Of a stretch of 64,000 nucleotides of DNA, positions 7,168 through 19,819 are shown piece by piece; the first letter of the stretch is position 1, and every line of letters begins with the position of its first letter. The translations under genes and the position numbers were made by a program. Where the stretch lies: the NCBI GenBank assembly GCA_964619935.1, contig CAZUGO010000085.1, positions 1 through 64,000 on the forward strand, given 5' to 3'. The notes beneath the pieces are model-generated. The model saw only the letters and a list, made by a program, of their open reading frames with translations, made no database searches and had not been told where the DNA came from. The stretch is from CAZUGO01 sp964619935 (GTDB lineage Bacteria > Planctomycetota > Phycisphaerae > UBA1845 > CAIVHJ01).

Positions 7168-7275
7168 CAACTCCTCCTCTATAACGGTTCGAATCGTTCT
7201 CGGCTTTGGCACCCCCGGCGCCAAGGATTCGACGACCAGGGACCGGCTCCGAGGGCAGAGTGGGCGGCCCCCGAC

Positions 7276-8739
7276 TCAGGCCGGGTGGGGGCCTTCGCCG
7301 ACATCGGCAGCCTCGGGCACCAGCAGGCTGGGAATCTTCAGGCCGCGCTCTTCCGGCGTGCCTGGGATGAGGTTGTCCAGGGTGATCCCGATGATCGCGG
7401 CGACCGCCATGCCGGTCTGGCCGATGGACCGGATGATTTCGGGCAAGCCGAGCGGCAACCGTTCCAGCAGGTGTTCCGGACCCGGTGCGTAATAGGCAGC
7501 GGCCGAGCCATCGAAATACGCGGGAATGCTCAGACCCATGAACAAGCTGAATCCAGCGATGAACAGGTTGCGATCACTGGTCAGGTCGGCCTTGGCCAGT
7601 TGTTGGATGCCCACCGCGGAGATCAGACCGAACAAGGCGCAGTACAGGCCGCCGACCACCGGCTTGGGAATGGTGGCGGCGAACGCGCCGAATTTTCCGA
7701 AGCACCCCAGCAGCACCAGCATGCCGGCGGCCAGCAGGACCACGTGGCGCGAAGCCACCCGGGTCAGGCCCACCAGGCCGATGTTCTCGGAGTAGGACGT
7801 CGAGCTGAAACCGCCCAACACTCCGGTGAGCAGGCAACCCAGCCCTTCGCAGCCGATGCCGCGTGAAATCTGCCGCGGGCTGGGGTCGGCGGCGCCGGCC
7901 ATGTGGGCACAGGCGTGGTAATCACCGAAGGACTCGATCATCGACGCCAGGTACCCGGCCAGCGTGGCGATGATGAAAGCGACTTCGAACCGCGGTGGGC
8001 CCCACGGAAAGATCAGTTCCGCCGGGTTTACGCGCAAGGCAGGTGCTGAACGCACGGCCTCGAAGCTGATGTACGCCGGATCGCCGACCTGGTAGACGCC
8101 CACTGCCGAGAGCAAGCTGGACAGGGCGCACACCACCACGATCGCCGACAGGATCGGGAAGATGCGGAAGAAGCGGCGCTTCGGGGCCAACACCAGCGCG
8201 AACACGATGATCAGCACCATGGTCAGGCCGCTGATCGGCCAGTCCATGCCGGCCTGGGGGGCGCCATGCTTGAACAGGGCCAGTCCGATCAGCATGATCA
8301 CCGGGCCGACCACCACCGGGCTGAGGGTGCGCCGCAGGGCGCCCATGGCCCCGCTGAAGCCGATGATCATCTCGAAGATCGCTCCGACGATGATGCTGCC
8401 CGAGATGTACTGCATCATCACCGCCGGTTCCCAGCCTTTGGCCCGCCCGGTGCCGATGATTACCAGGAATGCTGCAATGAAACTGAAGGACACTCCCTGG
8501 ATGATCGGCAGCCGCGAGCCGAAGATCACCTGCAGGCCCGTGGCCAGCCCGCTGCACAGCATGACCGAGGAAATCAAGACCCCGATCTGCTGCGGCGTCA
8601 TGCCCATCTTGGGCCCCAGCAGCAGCGGCACCGACACGGTGGCTCCGAACATGGTCAGGGTGTGCTGCAAGCCCAGGATGACGGCCTTGCCCGGCGGGGG
8701 GCGATCGTCCAGACCGTAGATCACGTTGGATCGGACCAT
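7276..8739 (-). CDS. Nucleobase transporter, NCS2/NAT family
   Basis: The 487-residue polytopic protein is the usual size for the nucleobase-ascorbate transporter family. Signatures are GLQHTLTMFGATVSVP in the first membrane segment (about residues 23-38), ESFGDYHACAHM near 265, and SENIGLVGLT near 310, the NCS2 NxGxxxLT motif. The GDYHACA stretch resembles the SLC23/plant NAT branch more than UraA. The substrate is probably a pyrimidine or purine base moved with a cation. The gene lies 84 bases after a beta-ureidopropionase-like gene on the same strand, which favours uptake of uracil or thymine for catabolism. Confidence 0.88.
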   Translation of the reverse strand: MVRSNVIYGLDDRPPPGKAVILGLQHTLTMFGATVSVPLLLGPKMGMTPQQIGVLISSVMLCSGLATGLQVIFGSRLPIIQGVSFSFIAAFLVIIGTGRAKGWEPAVMMQYISGSIIVGAIFEMIIGFSGAMGALRRTLSPVVVGPVIMLIGLALFKHGAPQAGMDWPISGLTMVLIIVFALVLAPKRRFFRIFPILSAIVVVCALSSLLSAVGVYQVGDPAYISFEAVRSAPALRVNPAELIFPWGPPRFEVAFIIATLAGYLASMIESFGDYHACAHMAGAADPSPRQISRGIGCEGLGCLLTGVLGGFSSTSYSENIGLVGLTRVASRHVVLLAAGMLVLLGCFGKFGAFAATIPKPVVGGLYCALFGLISAVGIQQLAKADLTSDRNLFIAGFSLFMGLSIPAYFDGSAAAYYAPGPEHLLERLPLGLPEIIRSIGQTGMAVAAIIGITLDNLIPGTPEERGLKIPSLLVPEAADVGEGPHPA

Positions 8740-8823
8740 GGTGGCGGGTTCCTGTGGGTTCGAGGTTGACTGCGGCCACGCGGCGCGGTCGGCGCCGTTG
8801 GGATCGGCGCTGCCGCCCGCGAC

Positions 8824-9693
8824 CTACAGTTGGACCATTTCCTCGTAGGTTTCCGGCCGGCGGTCGCGGAAGAACTGCCAGGTGTTGCGGACCTCGCGGA
8901 TCAAGTCCAGATCCAGGTCGGCGATGACGATGTCGTCTTCACTGCGGGCGCCTTCCTTGATGATCTGTCCCCGCGGATCGCAGAAGTAGCTGGTCCCGTA
9001 GAATTCACCGATCCGCCAGGGATCCTCGTACCCCGGCCGGTTGACGGCTCCCACGAAGTACTGGTTGGCCACGGCATGGGCCGGTTGTTCCAGCTTCCAG
9101 AGATACTCCGACAAGCCGGCGACGGTCGCCGATGGGTTGAACAGGATCTCGGTCCCGTTGAGCCCCAGGCAGCGGGCTCCTTCCGGAAAGTGGCGGTCGT
9201 AGCAGATGTACACGCCGACCTGGCCGATCCGGGTCTCGAACACCGGATAGCCCAGGTTGCCGGGTCGGAAGTAGAACTTCTCCCAGAACCCCGGTGCGCA
9301 GTGAGGAATGTGGATCTTGCGGAACTTGCCGAGATAGGCACCATCGGCATCGATGACCGCCGCCGAGTTGTAGTAGACGCCCGGCAGGTCTTGCTCATAG
9401 ATCGGGACCACCAGCACCATCTCATGTTTTTGGGCCAGGGTGCACATGAGCTGGGTGGTCGGCCCGTCGGGGACGGACTCGGTCAGTTCGTACCACTTGG
9501 TCTCCTGCTCGGCGCAAAAATACGGACCGTAAAACAGCTCCTGCAGGCAGACCACCTGGGCGCCCTGGTCGGCGGCCCGGGCAATGAGGTCCACGTGCTT
9601 GTCGATCATGCCCTTCTTGATCTTCTCGATGGGCGCGGTGCCGGGTTCGCATAAGGTCGCCTGGATCAAACCCCCGCGTACGATGCGTGCCAT
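8824..9693 (-). CDS. Nitrilase-superfamily amidohydrolase, beta-ureidopropionase-like
   Basis: The 289-residue product has the nitrilase Glu-Lys-Cys triad: E52 (CLQELFYGPY), K124 (KFRKIHIP) and C162 (YICYDRHFPEG). The length and the FYFRPGN and FNPSATVAGLSEYLW segments fit the N-carbamoyl amidase branch (beta-ureidopropionase or N-carbamoylputrescine amidase). The ATG at 9693 has a CAGGAGGA ribosome binding site seven bases upstream, so the longer frame to 9903 is not used. Its neighbours are a nucleobase permease downstream and a divergent methylmalonate-semialdehyde dehydrogenase. This fits the third step of reductive pyrimidine breakdown (release of beta-alanine or beta-aminoisobutyrate, CO2 and ammonia). 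Polyamine breakdown is the alternative. Confidence 0.85.
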   Translation of the reverse strand: MARIVRGGLIQATLCEPGTAPIEKIKKGMIDKHVDLIARAADQGAQVVCLQELFYGPYFCAEQETKWYELTESVPDGPTTQLMCTLAQKHEMVLVVPIYEQDLPGVYYNSAAVIDADGAYLGKFRKIHIPHCAPGFWEKFYFRPGNLGYPVFETRIGQVGVYICYDRHFPEGARCLGLNGTEILFNPSATVAGLSEYLWKLEQPAHAVANQYFVGAVNRPGYEDPWRIGEFYGTSYFCDPRGQIIKEGARSEDDIVIADLDLDLIREVRNTWQFFRDRRPETYEEMVQL

Positions 9694-9808
9694 GGCGGCG
9701 TCCTCCTGTTGGCGGTTTCCAATATGACCGCTTATCATAAAGGCGGTCGTTCGACCATGGCAAATTCTGGTCGGCCCGGCAGTGCCGGGCTTCCCGCGAG
9801 GTACCGAT
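9694..9808. promoter_or_regulatory. Divergent control region with inverted repeat
   Basis: The 115-base gap between two divergent catabolic genes must hold both promoters. It contains the inverted repeat GACCGC-N11-GCGGTC (9726-9748) with an AT-rich centre (TTATCATAAAG), a plausible regulator site. I cannot place -35 and -10 boxes with confidence. Confidence 0.4.
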
Positions 9809-11320
9809 ATGGCCACTGCAACCAAGACGCTCCCGGAGGTTCGACTGCTGAGCGGCGGCCGCTGGCGGTCCAGCGAGACCCACCGCTGGCAGGAGGTGTT
9901 CAACCCGTCGACCGCCGCGCCGATCGCCCGGGTGCCGATGTGTACCGCCGCGGAGGTCGACTCCGCCGTTCAGGCGGCCGCGGAGGCCCTGCCGCCGTGG
10001 GGCGAGGTGCCGGTGGTCGAGCGGGCCCAAGTGATGTTCCGCTTCCGCGAACGACTGCTCGCCCACTTCGACGAATTGGCCGGGCTGGTCACCCGCGAGC
10101 ACGGCAAGACCCTCCCGGAGGCCCGGGCCTCGGTGCAGCGCGGGGTCGAGATGGTCGAATTCGCCTGCGGGATTCCCAGCCTGATCATGGGCCAGATGCT
10201 TCAGAACATTGCCCGCAAAGTCGACAGCGAGACCGTGCGCCATCCGGTCGGGGTGTGCGCCGGCATCACGCCGTTCAATTTTCCCGCGATGGTGCCGCTG
10301 TGGATGTATCCGGTGGCCATCACTTGCGGCAACACCTTCGTGCTCAAACCGTCGGAAAAAGTCCCGCTGTCGGCGGTGCGCATCGGCGAACTGCTGCTGG
10401 AGGCCGGTCTGCCGGAGGGCGTGTTCAACATCGTCCACGGCGACAAGGAGTGCGTGGACGCCCTGCTGACCCATCCCCAGGTCCGGGCCATCTCGTTTGT
10501 CGGTTCGACGGCCGTCGCCCGGCACATCTACGAGACCGGCACCCGCCACGGCAAACGCGTTCAGGCGGCCGGCGGCGCCAAGAACCACCTGGTGATCATG
10601 CCCGACGCCGACCTGGACCAATCGGTGGCCGCCCTGATGGCATCGGCCTACGGCTGTGCCGGCGAACGCTGCATGGCGGGCAGCCTGGCACTGCCGGTGG
10701 GCGACATCGGTGACCGCCTGGTCGAGCGCCTGTGCCGCCAAGCCGCCGGGATGACCGTCGGTCCGACCGACGGCGGGGCGGCGGTCGACATGGGGCCGGT
10801 GATCAGCCGGGCCCATCTCGAGCGGGTCACCGGCTATCTGGACATCGCCGTCAACGAAGGCGCCCACCTGCCGCTCGACGGACGGACCCTGGCCCGCGGC
10901 AAACCTGGTTTTGTGGTGGGGCCCAGCGTCATCGATCGGGTGCAGCCGGACATGCGCGTGGCCCGCGAAGAAATCTTCGGTCCGGTGCTGTCGGTGGTTC
11001 GGGCCCGCGATCTGGATGAGGCCTTGTCCATCGGCCGCACCTGCGAGTACGGCAACGGGGCCTCGATCTTCACCCGCAGCGGCTGGGCCGCCCGCGAATT
11101 CAAACGTCATTTCAATGCCGGCATGATCGGCATCAACGTGGGCGTTCCCGCGCCCATGGCCTGGTTCCCGTTCACCGGCTGGAACCGCTCGTTCTTCGGC
11201 GATCTGCACATCCAGGGAACCGAGGGCATCCAATTCTACACCCAGCAGAAGATGATTATGACCCGCTGGTTCGAATCGGCAGAAGAATCACATCACGATC
11301 CAGTGTGGAAATCGCAGTAG
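9809..11320 (+). CDS. mmsA: Methylmalonate-semialdehyde dehydrogenase (CoA-acylating)
   Basis: The 503-residue aldehyde dehydrogenase has the MMSDH hallmarks: ITPFNFPAMVPLWM near residue 153, AAGGAKNH near 253, and the catalytic Cys at 288 (GCAGERCMA). It converts methylmalonate semialdehyde to propionyl-CoA, and malonate semialdehyde to acetyl-CoA, using NAD+ and CoA. These are the ends of valine, thymine, uracil and inositol breakdown. The start was set at the ATG at 9809; a start at 9782 is also open but adds non-conserved residues. It is divergent from the beta-ureidopropionase/permease pair. An aminotransferase and the first two pyrimidine-reduction enzymes are not in the window. Confidence 0.92.
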   Translation: MATATKTLPEVRLLSGGRWRSSETHRWQEVFNPSTAAPIARVPMCTAAEVDSAVQAAAEALPPWGEVPVVERAQVMFRFRERLLAHFDELAGLVTREHGKTLPEARASVQRGVEMVEFACGIPSLIMGQMLQNIARKVDSETVRHPVGVCAGITPFNFPAMVPLWMYPVAITCGNTFVLKPSEKVPLSAVRIGELLLEAGLPEGVFNIVHGDKECVDALLTHPQVRAISFVGSTAVARHIYETGTRHGKRVQAAGGAKNHLVIMPDADLDQSVAALMASAYGCAGERCMAGSLALPVGDIGDRLVERLCRQAAGMTVGPTDGGAAVDMGPVISRAHLERVTGYLDIAVNEGAHLPLDGRTLARGKPGFVVGPSVIDRVQPDMRVAREEIFGPVLSVVRARDLDEALSIGRTCEYGNGASIFTRSGWAAREFKRHFNAGMIGINVGVPAPMAWFPFTGWNRSFFGDLHIQGTEGIQFYTQQKMIMTRWFESAEESHHDPVWKSQ

Positions 11321-11362
11321 ACCGCGGGGGGGTCCGCACCGCCTGAGGCACCACGGCCGGGG

Positions 11363-11884
11363 CTATCGGGATCGCGGAATGTAGCGGCGGGTCGCGAAGC
11401 GATCGGATTTGGGGATGTAGGTCCAATTGCGCTTGGGTGAGTACGTCCAGTTCTTCTTGGGAGTATAGGTCCAGTTCTTTCGCGGGCGGTAGGTCCAATC
11501 GGTCTTCGGGCGGTAGCGGAGCGAGTCCTTCGTGCCGCCGTATTGCCACGGCTCGCGCACGCGGTAGTCGATCGACTTGGGCAGATCTTCTGGTTCGGGT
11601 GCCGTCTTCTCCGTGGTGACCGGCGCTTCGGACGTCGCCGGCTGCGGCTCGGCGGCGATATCCGCGGGTTCCGGCGCCTCGGCCGGCGCGGGCGTCTGGG
11701 CCCGGCCGCGGTTTTGCTCCTGCCAGATGCCGTCGACCCGGATGTAGGTCACCTGCCGGCTGTGGTCACCATGAACTTCCCAGACCACGACCTTCTGGGG
11801 CTGCTCGCCGGGTTGGGCCCACAGCATCGGCGCACTCAACCCCAGGAACACGGCGGACGCCAAGGTGATGTTGGGTTTGGTCAT
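11363..11884 (-). CDS. Secreted protein with four WTYxP repeats
   Basis: The 173-residue product has a signal peptide (about 1-23, ending WAQ), a small domain with VVVWEVHGDHSRQVTYIRV (about 32-50), a Pro/Glu/Ala-rich linker (60-105) and a basic tail. In the tail, four 8-residue units sit at residues 127-158: KTDWTYRP, RKNWTYTP, KKNWTYSP, KRNWTYIP. The regular Trp-Tyr-Pro and Lys/Arg pattern suggests a surface-binding tail (cell wall, polysaccharide or nucleic acid). I know no named family. It is convergent with mmsA, with 42 bases between. Confidence 0.65.
   Translation of the reverse strand: MTKPNITLASAVFLGLSAPMLWAQPGEQPQKVVVWEVHGDHSRQVTYIRVDGIWQEQNRGRAQTPAPAEAPEPADIAAEPQPATSEAPVTTEKTAPEPEDLPKSIDYRVREPWQYGGTKDSLRYRPKTDWTYRPRKNWTYTPKKNWTYSPKRNWTYIPKSDRFATRRYIPRSR
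11411..11506 (-). repeat. 24-bp coding repeat (WTYxP units)
   Basis: Four in-frame 24-base units encode the xxxWTYxP octapeptides of the 11363-11884 protein. The codons have drifted only slightly between units, which points to fairly recent duplication. Confidence 0.7.
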
Positions 11885-11974
11885 GGCAGAAGCCCTCCGG
11901 GTCGCCGACGGCGCGAAATGCTACCGCTTCAGCCTAGCGGACACCGGCTTTGAACACAATACCTTTCACAACCG

Positions 11975-13171
11975 TCAGGAGGTGATCTGTAGCGCCAGAA
12001 TGGAGACGTCATCGGTGAAGTGGGTGCCGCCGTGCCAGTCGGCGATGGCCTGCACGGCGGCATCCAGGGTGCCCGGCAGCGAGCGATCGGCAGGCCCGGC
12101 CAGGACCTCGGCCAGGCGGGTCCGGCCGAATTGCTGGCCCGTGGCGTTGACCTCCTCGTTCAGGCCGTCGCTGTGCAGGAACACCCGGTCTCCAGGGGCC
12201 AGTTCCAGTGTGTGGTTCTCATACTCGACGCCATCGAACATTCCGATGGGCAGTGCCCCTGGGTCCAGGCATTCCGGCGGCCGCCCCGGGCGGATCACGA
12301 TGGGGCCGGGATGTCCGGCGCAGGCGTAGCGCAGGGTCTTGGAGTGGGTGTCGAGGATGCCGAACAGCAGCGTGAAGTAGTGGCCGCCGTTGGACTCCAT
12401 GGGGTATAGGGTGTTCAACTGGCCGGCAACTTCGGAGGGCGTGCCGATGCGGTAGCCGGGCGCCTCGTCCTGGGCGCGGCTGACCAGTGAGCCGCGCTCA
12501 TGACCCGGCCGCAAGCTTCGGGTCACGCTCACCGACAACAGCGAGGCCGGCACGCCATGGCCGCTGACGTCGACGACGTACAGGCACACATGGCGATCGT
12601 CGATCGCGAACACGTTGAGGGCATCGCCGGCCAGTTCGTCGCAGGGATCGTACTTCCACGCGAACGCCACACCCGGCACGTTCGGCGACGTCGCCGGCAG
12701 GAGTTGCTGCTGGATGCGTGCGGCCGCCTCGAGGTCCCGCTTCATGCGGGCGTGTGCCGTTCGCAGCTGGTCGGTGGCTTGTTTGAGCGACAGTTGGGTG
12801 CGCACCCGGGCCAGGACCACCGGAAAATCCAACGGTTTGGTGACGTAGTCGTTGGCGCCCAGCTTGAGCGCGGCGACGACGTCCTTGCTGTCGTCTTTGG
12901 CGGTGGCCATGATGATCGGCAAGTCGGACGGTCCGTGGGTCCGGCGGACGCGCTCCAGGACCTCCATGCCGTCGATGCCGGGCATCATGATGTCGAGCAA
13001 CACCAGGTCGAAGGCTGCGGCGGCCAGCAGCTCCAGGGCGTTGCCGCCATCGACGGCGGTCTGCACCGCATAGCCGCGGCGGGCCAGCCGGCGGGAGAGC
13101 ATGTCACGGTTCATCTCGTTGTCGTCCACCACCAATAGACGACCGTTTTCGGGCGTGGGTGTGTCGCTCAC
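11975..13171 (-). CDS. Receiver plus SpoIIE/PP2C-type serine phosphatase (RsbU-like)
   Basis: The 398-residue product has an N-terminal receiver domain (about 10-125) with phosphoacceptor D60 (LLDIMMPGIDG) and the TKPLD lysine. A short coiled linker (AAARIQQQLLP) leads to a SpoIIE-type phosphatase domain (about 165-395) with DVSGHGVPAS, ACAGHPGP and SDGLNEEVN. The first metal motif reads AGDALNVF in place of the common GGDxxDV. The family dephosphorylates anti-sigma-factor antagonists in partner-switching pathways. The start is GTG, and its GTGA overlaps the stop of the preceding receiver gene, so the two are translationally coupled. It is the last gene of the operon with the hybrid kinase at 13608-17615. 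Confidence 0.85.
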   Translation of the reverse strand: MSDTPTPENGRLLVVDDNEMNRDMLSRRLARRGYAVQTAVDGGNALELLAAAAFDLVLLDIMMPGIDGMEVLERVRRTHGPSDLPIIMATAKDDSKDVVAALKLGANDYVTKPLDFPVVLARVRTQLSLKQATDQLRTAHARMKRDLEAAARIQQQLLPATSPNVPGVAFAWKYDPCDELAGDALNVFAIDDRHVCLYVVDVSGHGVPASLLSVSVTRSLRPGHERGSLVSRAQDEAPGYRIGTPSEVAGQLNTLYPMESNGGHYFTLLFGILDTHSKTLRYACAGHPGPIVIRPGRPPECLDPGALPIGMFDGVEYENHTLELAPGDRVFLHSDGLNEEVNATGQQFGRTRLAEVLAGPADRSLPGTLDAAVQAIADWHGGTHFTDDVSILALQITS

Positions 13172-13545
13172 GTCTGGGGATCCTCGTTGAGCAATTGTGC
13201 GATCTTGTCGAGCAGCCGCTTCAACTCCACCGGCTTGGTGTCATAGTCGTCGCAGCCGGCTTCCAGCGCCTTTTCGCGGTCGCCGGCCATGGCGTGGGCG
13301 GTCAGAGCGATGATCGGAATGCCGGCGGTCCCCGGCTCGGCTTTCAGGCGGCGGGCGGCCTCCCAGCCGTCCATGACCGGCAGGCTCATGTCCAGCAGGA
13401 TCAGGTCGGGGGCCAGCGATCCGGCCAGGGTGACGCCTTCCTGCCCATCGGCGGCCATCACCACGTCGAAGCCGCGCCGCAGCAGTCGGCGGGACAACAT
13501 GTCACGGTTCATTTCATTATCTTCGACCAGCAGGATCTTGGCCAT
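13168..13545 (-). CDS. Single-domain response regulator
   Basis: The 125-residue receiver has no output domain. The acidic pocket (VEDN), phosphoacceptor D52 (LILLDMSLPVMDG) and the conserved Lys (DTKPVE) are all present. The GGAGAAG upstream of the ATG at 13545 sets the start. It lies 62 bases after the hybrid kinase gene and overlaps the receiver-phosphatase by four bases. It probably passes phosphate from the kinase, in the manner of a CheY or DivK type shuttle. Confidence 0.85.
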   Translation of the reverse strand: MAKILLVEDNEMNRDMLSRRLLRRGFDVVMAADGQEGVTLAGSLAPDLILLDMSLPVMDGWEAARRLKAEPGTAGIPIIALTAHAMAGDREKALEAGCDDYDTKPVELKRLLDKIAQLLNEDPQT

Positions 13546-13607
13546 CTCAGGCTTCTCCAGGTGCGGGATGCTCGGCGGTGGCGCCGCGATGCTCCGGCGG
13601 CTTCCGC

Positions 13608-17615
<4,008 letters not shown>

Positions 17616-17760
17616 CGGTGACTCTTTGGCAGTGGCCTGCGACGTTCGAACAATCCCGGGGGCCCTGCAAACCGGATCTTCATTATATGGAGCGCTGCGG
17701 GGCCCGCCAGTCGGCCCCGGCCATTTGCCAACCAGGCGATCGGCTCCTACGATCGGGGGG

Positions 17761-19086
17761 ATGTTCGCGAGTATCGGGGCGCTGCAACGAAGGTCGAACG
17801 CCGCGGCCACCCAGGTGTTGCTGGGCGGCGCCGCGGTGCTGGCGGCGGCCGCCGTTGGTGCGCCGGGCTGTTCGAGTCCGGTGCGTGGGTCCACGGCCGA
17901 GCCGGCGATCATCAAGTTACAGGGCGGTGCGGTGACGGTGCTGACGCACCCGCGGCCGCTGAACTCGCCGGCGCTGTCGGCGGACGGCCGGCGGCTCGCA
18001 GTGCAGGTCGAAGAGTTCCACAATCCCCTGCTGCCGTACGAGATCTACTCGCTGGCCGTATCCCGCCAGCAGCCGGGCGGTTCCTTCGAGCCGCTGCGCG
18101 TGGTTGAGCCGGGGATCACCCGCCGCCTGGCCGGACGGATGACCCTATTGGTATCACCGGCGTTCGACGACACCCGCCAGGGTCTGCTGGTGACCCGGGT
18201 GCGTTTCGGCAGCCTGCTCGGTCTGCCGTTGCGCGGGTCGCTGCGCTCCTCGATTGAGCGCATCGATTGGGACGGTGGCCCGCCGCAGCGCGAAGTGGGC
18301 CACGAGGCCTGCCGACTGCCGGCGACCGAGGTGCTGCAGCATCCGCGGGTTTCGCCGGACGGCCGCCATCTGGCTTTCTACACCCAGTACCATCGCGAGT
18401 TCCAGGGGATTCGAGTTCTGGATCGGCAGACCGGCCGACAAGTGCAGTTGGGTCACGACCACGACAAACATCCCACCTGGAGTCCCGAGGGCAAGCGAAT
18501 CTACTTTCACACCCAGACCGGAGGACGGCAGAGTCGGTTCGATGTCTTCGCGAACGTTCCCGAACAGGCACGACTGGGCTACTTCGAGTTGGGATTCGCC
18601 GCCGACGGCAGCTTGCGGCGCTGGACCCGCCGGATGATGGATGACGCCGGACCGGAGTACGTCTACCACAAGCACCCGGCCGAGGTGCCGGGCAGCGGCT
18701 TGCTGTTCTTTCACGGCCGGCTCAAACCGGAGGGTCGCAACCGGCTGATGGTCCGGGCGGCCCGGCCGGGCTCAACGGTCTACGTGGTCCAGCCCGACGC
18801 GCCGGGCGCCGGCAAGCGGCGGGGCATCAAGCACGCCTGTGCGCCTGCTGAATCGGCTCGCCTGATGTTCTTGACCAAGGCCGCGGACGCGGACCACTAC
18901 GGGGTGGTCATGGCGTTGACCGATGCAGCCCTGCACGAAATCCGTCGGCGGGTGTTGGACGGGTCGGCCTCGTCGGCGGCCGCAGCGTTCGAGCGGGTCG
19001 ATACCTGCCTGGGTTTGAACCGCTCGATGTCGGTGAGCACCGTGCTGGGCAGGATTCCCCCCGCGGGGCGGCCGCGGTTGCGGTAG
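17761..19086 (+). CDS. Lipoprotein with TolB-like beta-propeller (PD40) repeats
   Basis: The 441-residue product starts at the ATG at 17761. Its hydrophobic leader ends in GAPGCSS, a plausible lipobox near residue 37. Two clear PD40/WD40-like blades are visible (HPRVSPDGRHLAFY and HPTWSPEGKRIYF), with weaker ones in the flanks. The family includes TolB and exported peptidase-associated propellers, and this one has no peptidase domain. The last 190 bases overlap the convergent gene 18897-19577. One of the two C-terminal ends may therefore be non-native, and the Ala/Ser-rich end of this protein is the less convincing. Confidence 0.7.
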   Translation: MFASIGALQRRSNAAATQVLLGGAAVLAAAAVGAPGCSSPVRGSTAEPAIIKLQGGAVTVLTHPRPLNSPALSADGRRLAVQVEEFHNPLLPYEIYSLAVSRQQPGGSFEPLRVVEPGITRRLAGRMTLLVSPAFDDTRQGLLVTRVRFGSLLGLPLRGSLRSSIERIDWDGGPPQREVGHEACRLPATEVLQHPRVSPDGRHLAFYTQYHREFQGIRVLDRQTGRQVQLGHDHDKHPTWSPEGKRIYFHTQTGGRQSRFDVFANVPEQARLGYFELGFAADGSLRRWTRRMMDDAGPEYVYHKHPAEVPGSGLLFFHGRLKPEGRNRLMVRAARPGSTVYVVQPDAPGAGKRRGIKHACAPAESARLMFLTKAADADHYGVVMALTDAALHEIRRRVLDGSASSAAAAFERVDTCLGLNRSMSVSTVLGRIPPAGRPRLR

Positions 19087-19577
19087 ACCCGCCGCCCGTA
19101 CTCGCGCCCGAGATGGTTGGCCCAGATATCCAGCCAGTTGAAGCCGGAACGGTCCGTGAACCAACTGCGGAATTCGCCGAGACATTCCCAACAGAATCCT
19201 TTCATCGCCGCCAGCGGAATCAACCGTTCGCAGTCCTGATACTCGAACCAGGCCTGCGCAAAAAAGTGGGTGGTCTTGTCCACCAGGGCCAGCGGACCCT
19301 GGCAGGTCAGCGGGGTGTCGAAGGGATGGGCCAGGTGTGTTCCGTCGTAGGCCGCGATTGAGCCGAGCAGTCGCAGCGCTTCGCGATCGGAGCCCGTCAG
19401 GTCGACGGCGTGGATAAACAGGGCGTCGATGCGCTCGGGACCGCCGGGCAGATTGTGAAAGGTTGGATCGCTGGCGATGTACTCCCGGAGCGCTTGGTGC
19501 CGCGGCGGCAAGGTGCAGCCGGCGTCGATCGCGGCCGGCAAGGCGACCAGCAGCACATGCAGTTTGCGGCGGTTCAC
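18897..19577 (-). CDS. Putative lipoprotein of unknown function
   Basis: The 226-residue product has a leader ending IDAGCTLPP (possible lipobox) and a coherent domain (about 30-180) rich in aromatic residues, for example FFAQAWFEYQDCERLIPLA and WFTDRSGFNWLDIWANHLG. Its last 60 residues (Arg/Ala/Ser-rich) overlap the end of the opposite-strand propeller gene by 190 bases. The composition of those residues suggests the overlap part carries little structure. I recognise no family. Confidence 0.6.
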   Translation of the reverse strand: MNRRKLHVLLVALPAAIDAGCTLPPRHQALREYIASDPTFHNLPGGPERIDALFIHAVDLTGSDREALRLLGSIAAYDGTHLAHPFDTPLTCQGPLALVDKTTHFFAQAWFEYQDCERLIPLAAMKGFCWECLGEFRSWFTDRSGFNWLDIWANHLGREYGRRVYRNRGRPAGGILPSTVLTDIERFKPRQVSTRSNAAAADEADPSNTRRRISCRAASVNAMTTP

Positions 19578-19819
19578 GGCCGGAATCTCCGGGTCAGGCC
19601 GGCCGCGTGCAGGTTCAGTGCGTGAACCGCGCTGCCGGGGCCACCAGCAGGATCAGGCGTCGGCAGTGGGGTGTAGATCGGCGGGCCCTCCAGCGCGTCG
19701 TGCTCCGAGCCAATGGTAGCTGGATCGTTCCGGCAGGGGAAGATGGCGCCGGCGTTCCCGGTCATCGCCAATCCTTTCGGCAGGGCGCTGACTTGATTCG
19801 CTTGGCGCCGCGGAGTTCA

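Noticed and set aside
9422..11233. 603-codon open frame on the minus strand
   Set aside because: Antisense shadow of mmsA and part of the amidase region; His/Gly/Arg-rich composition typical of a shadow frame.
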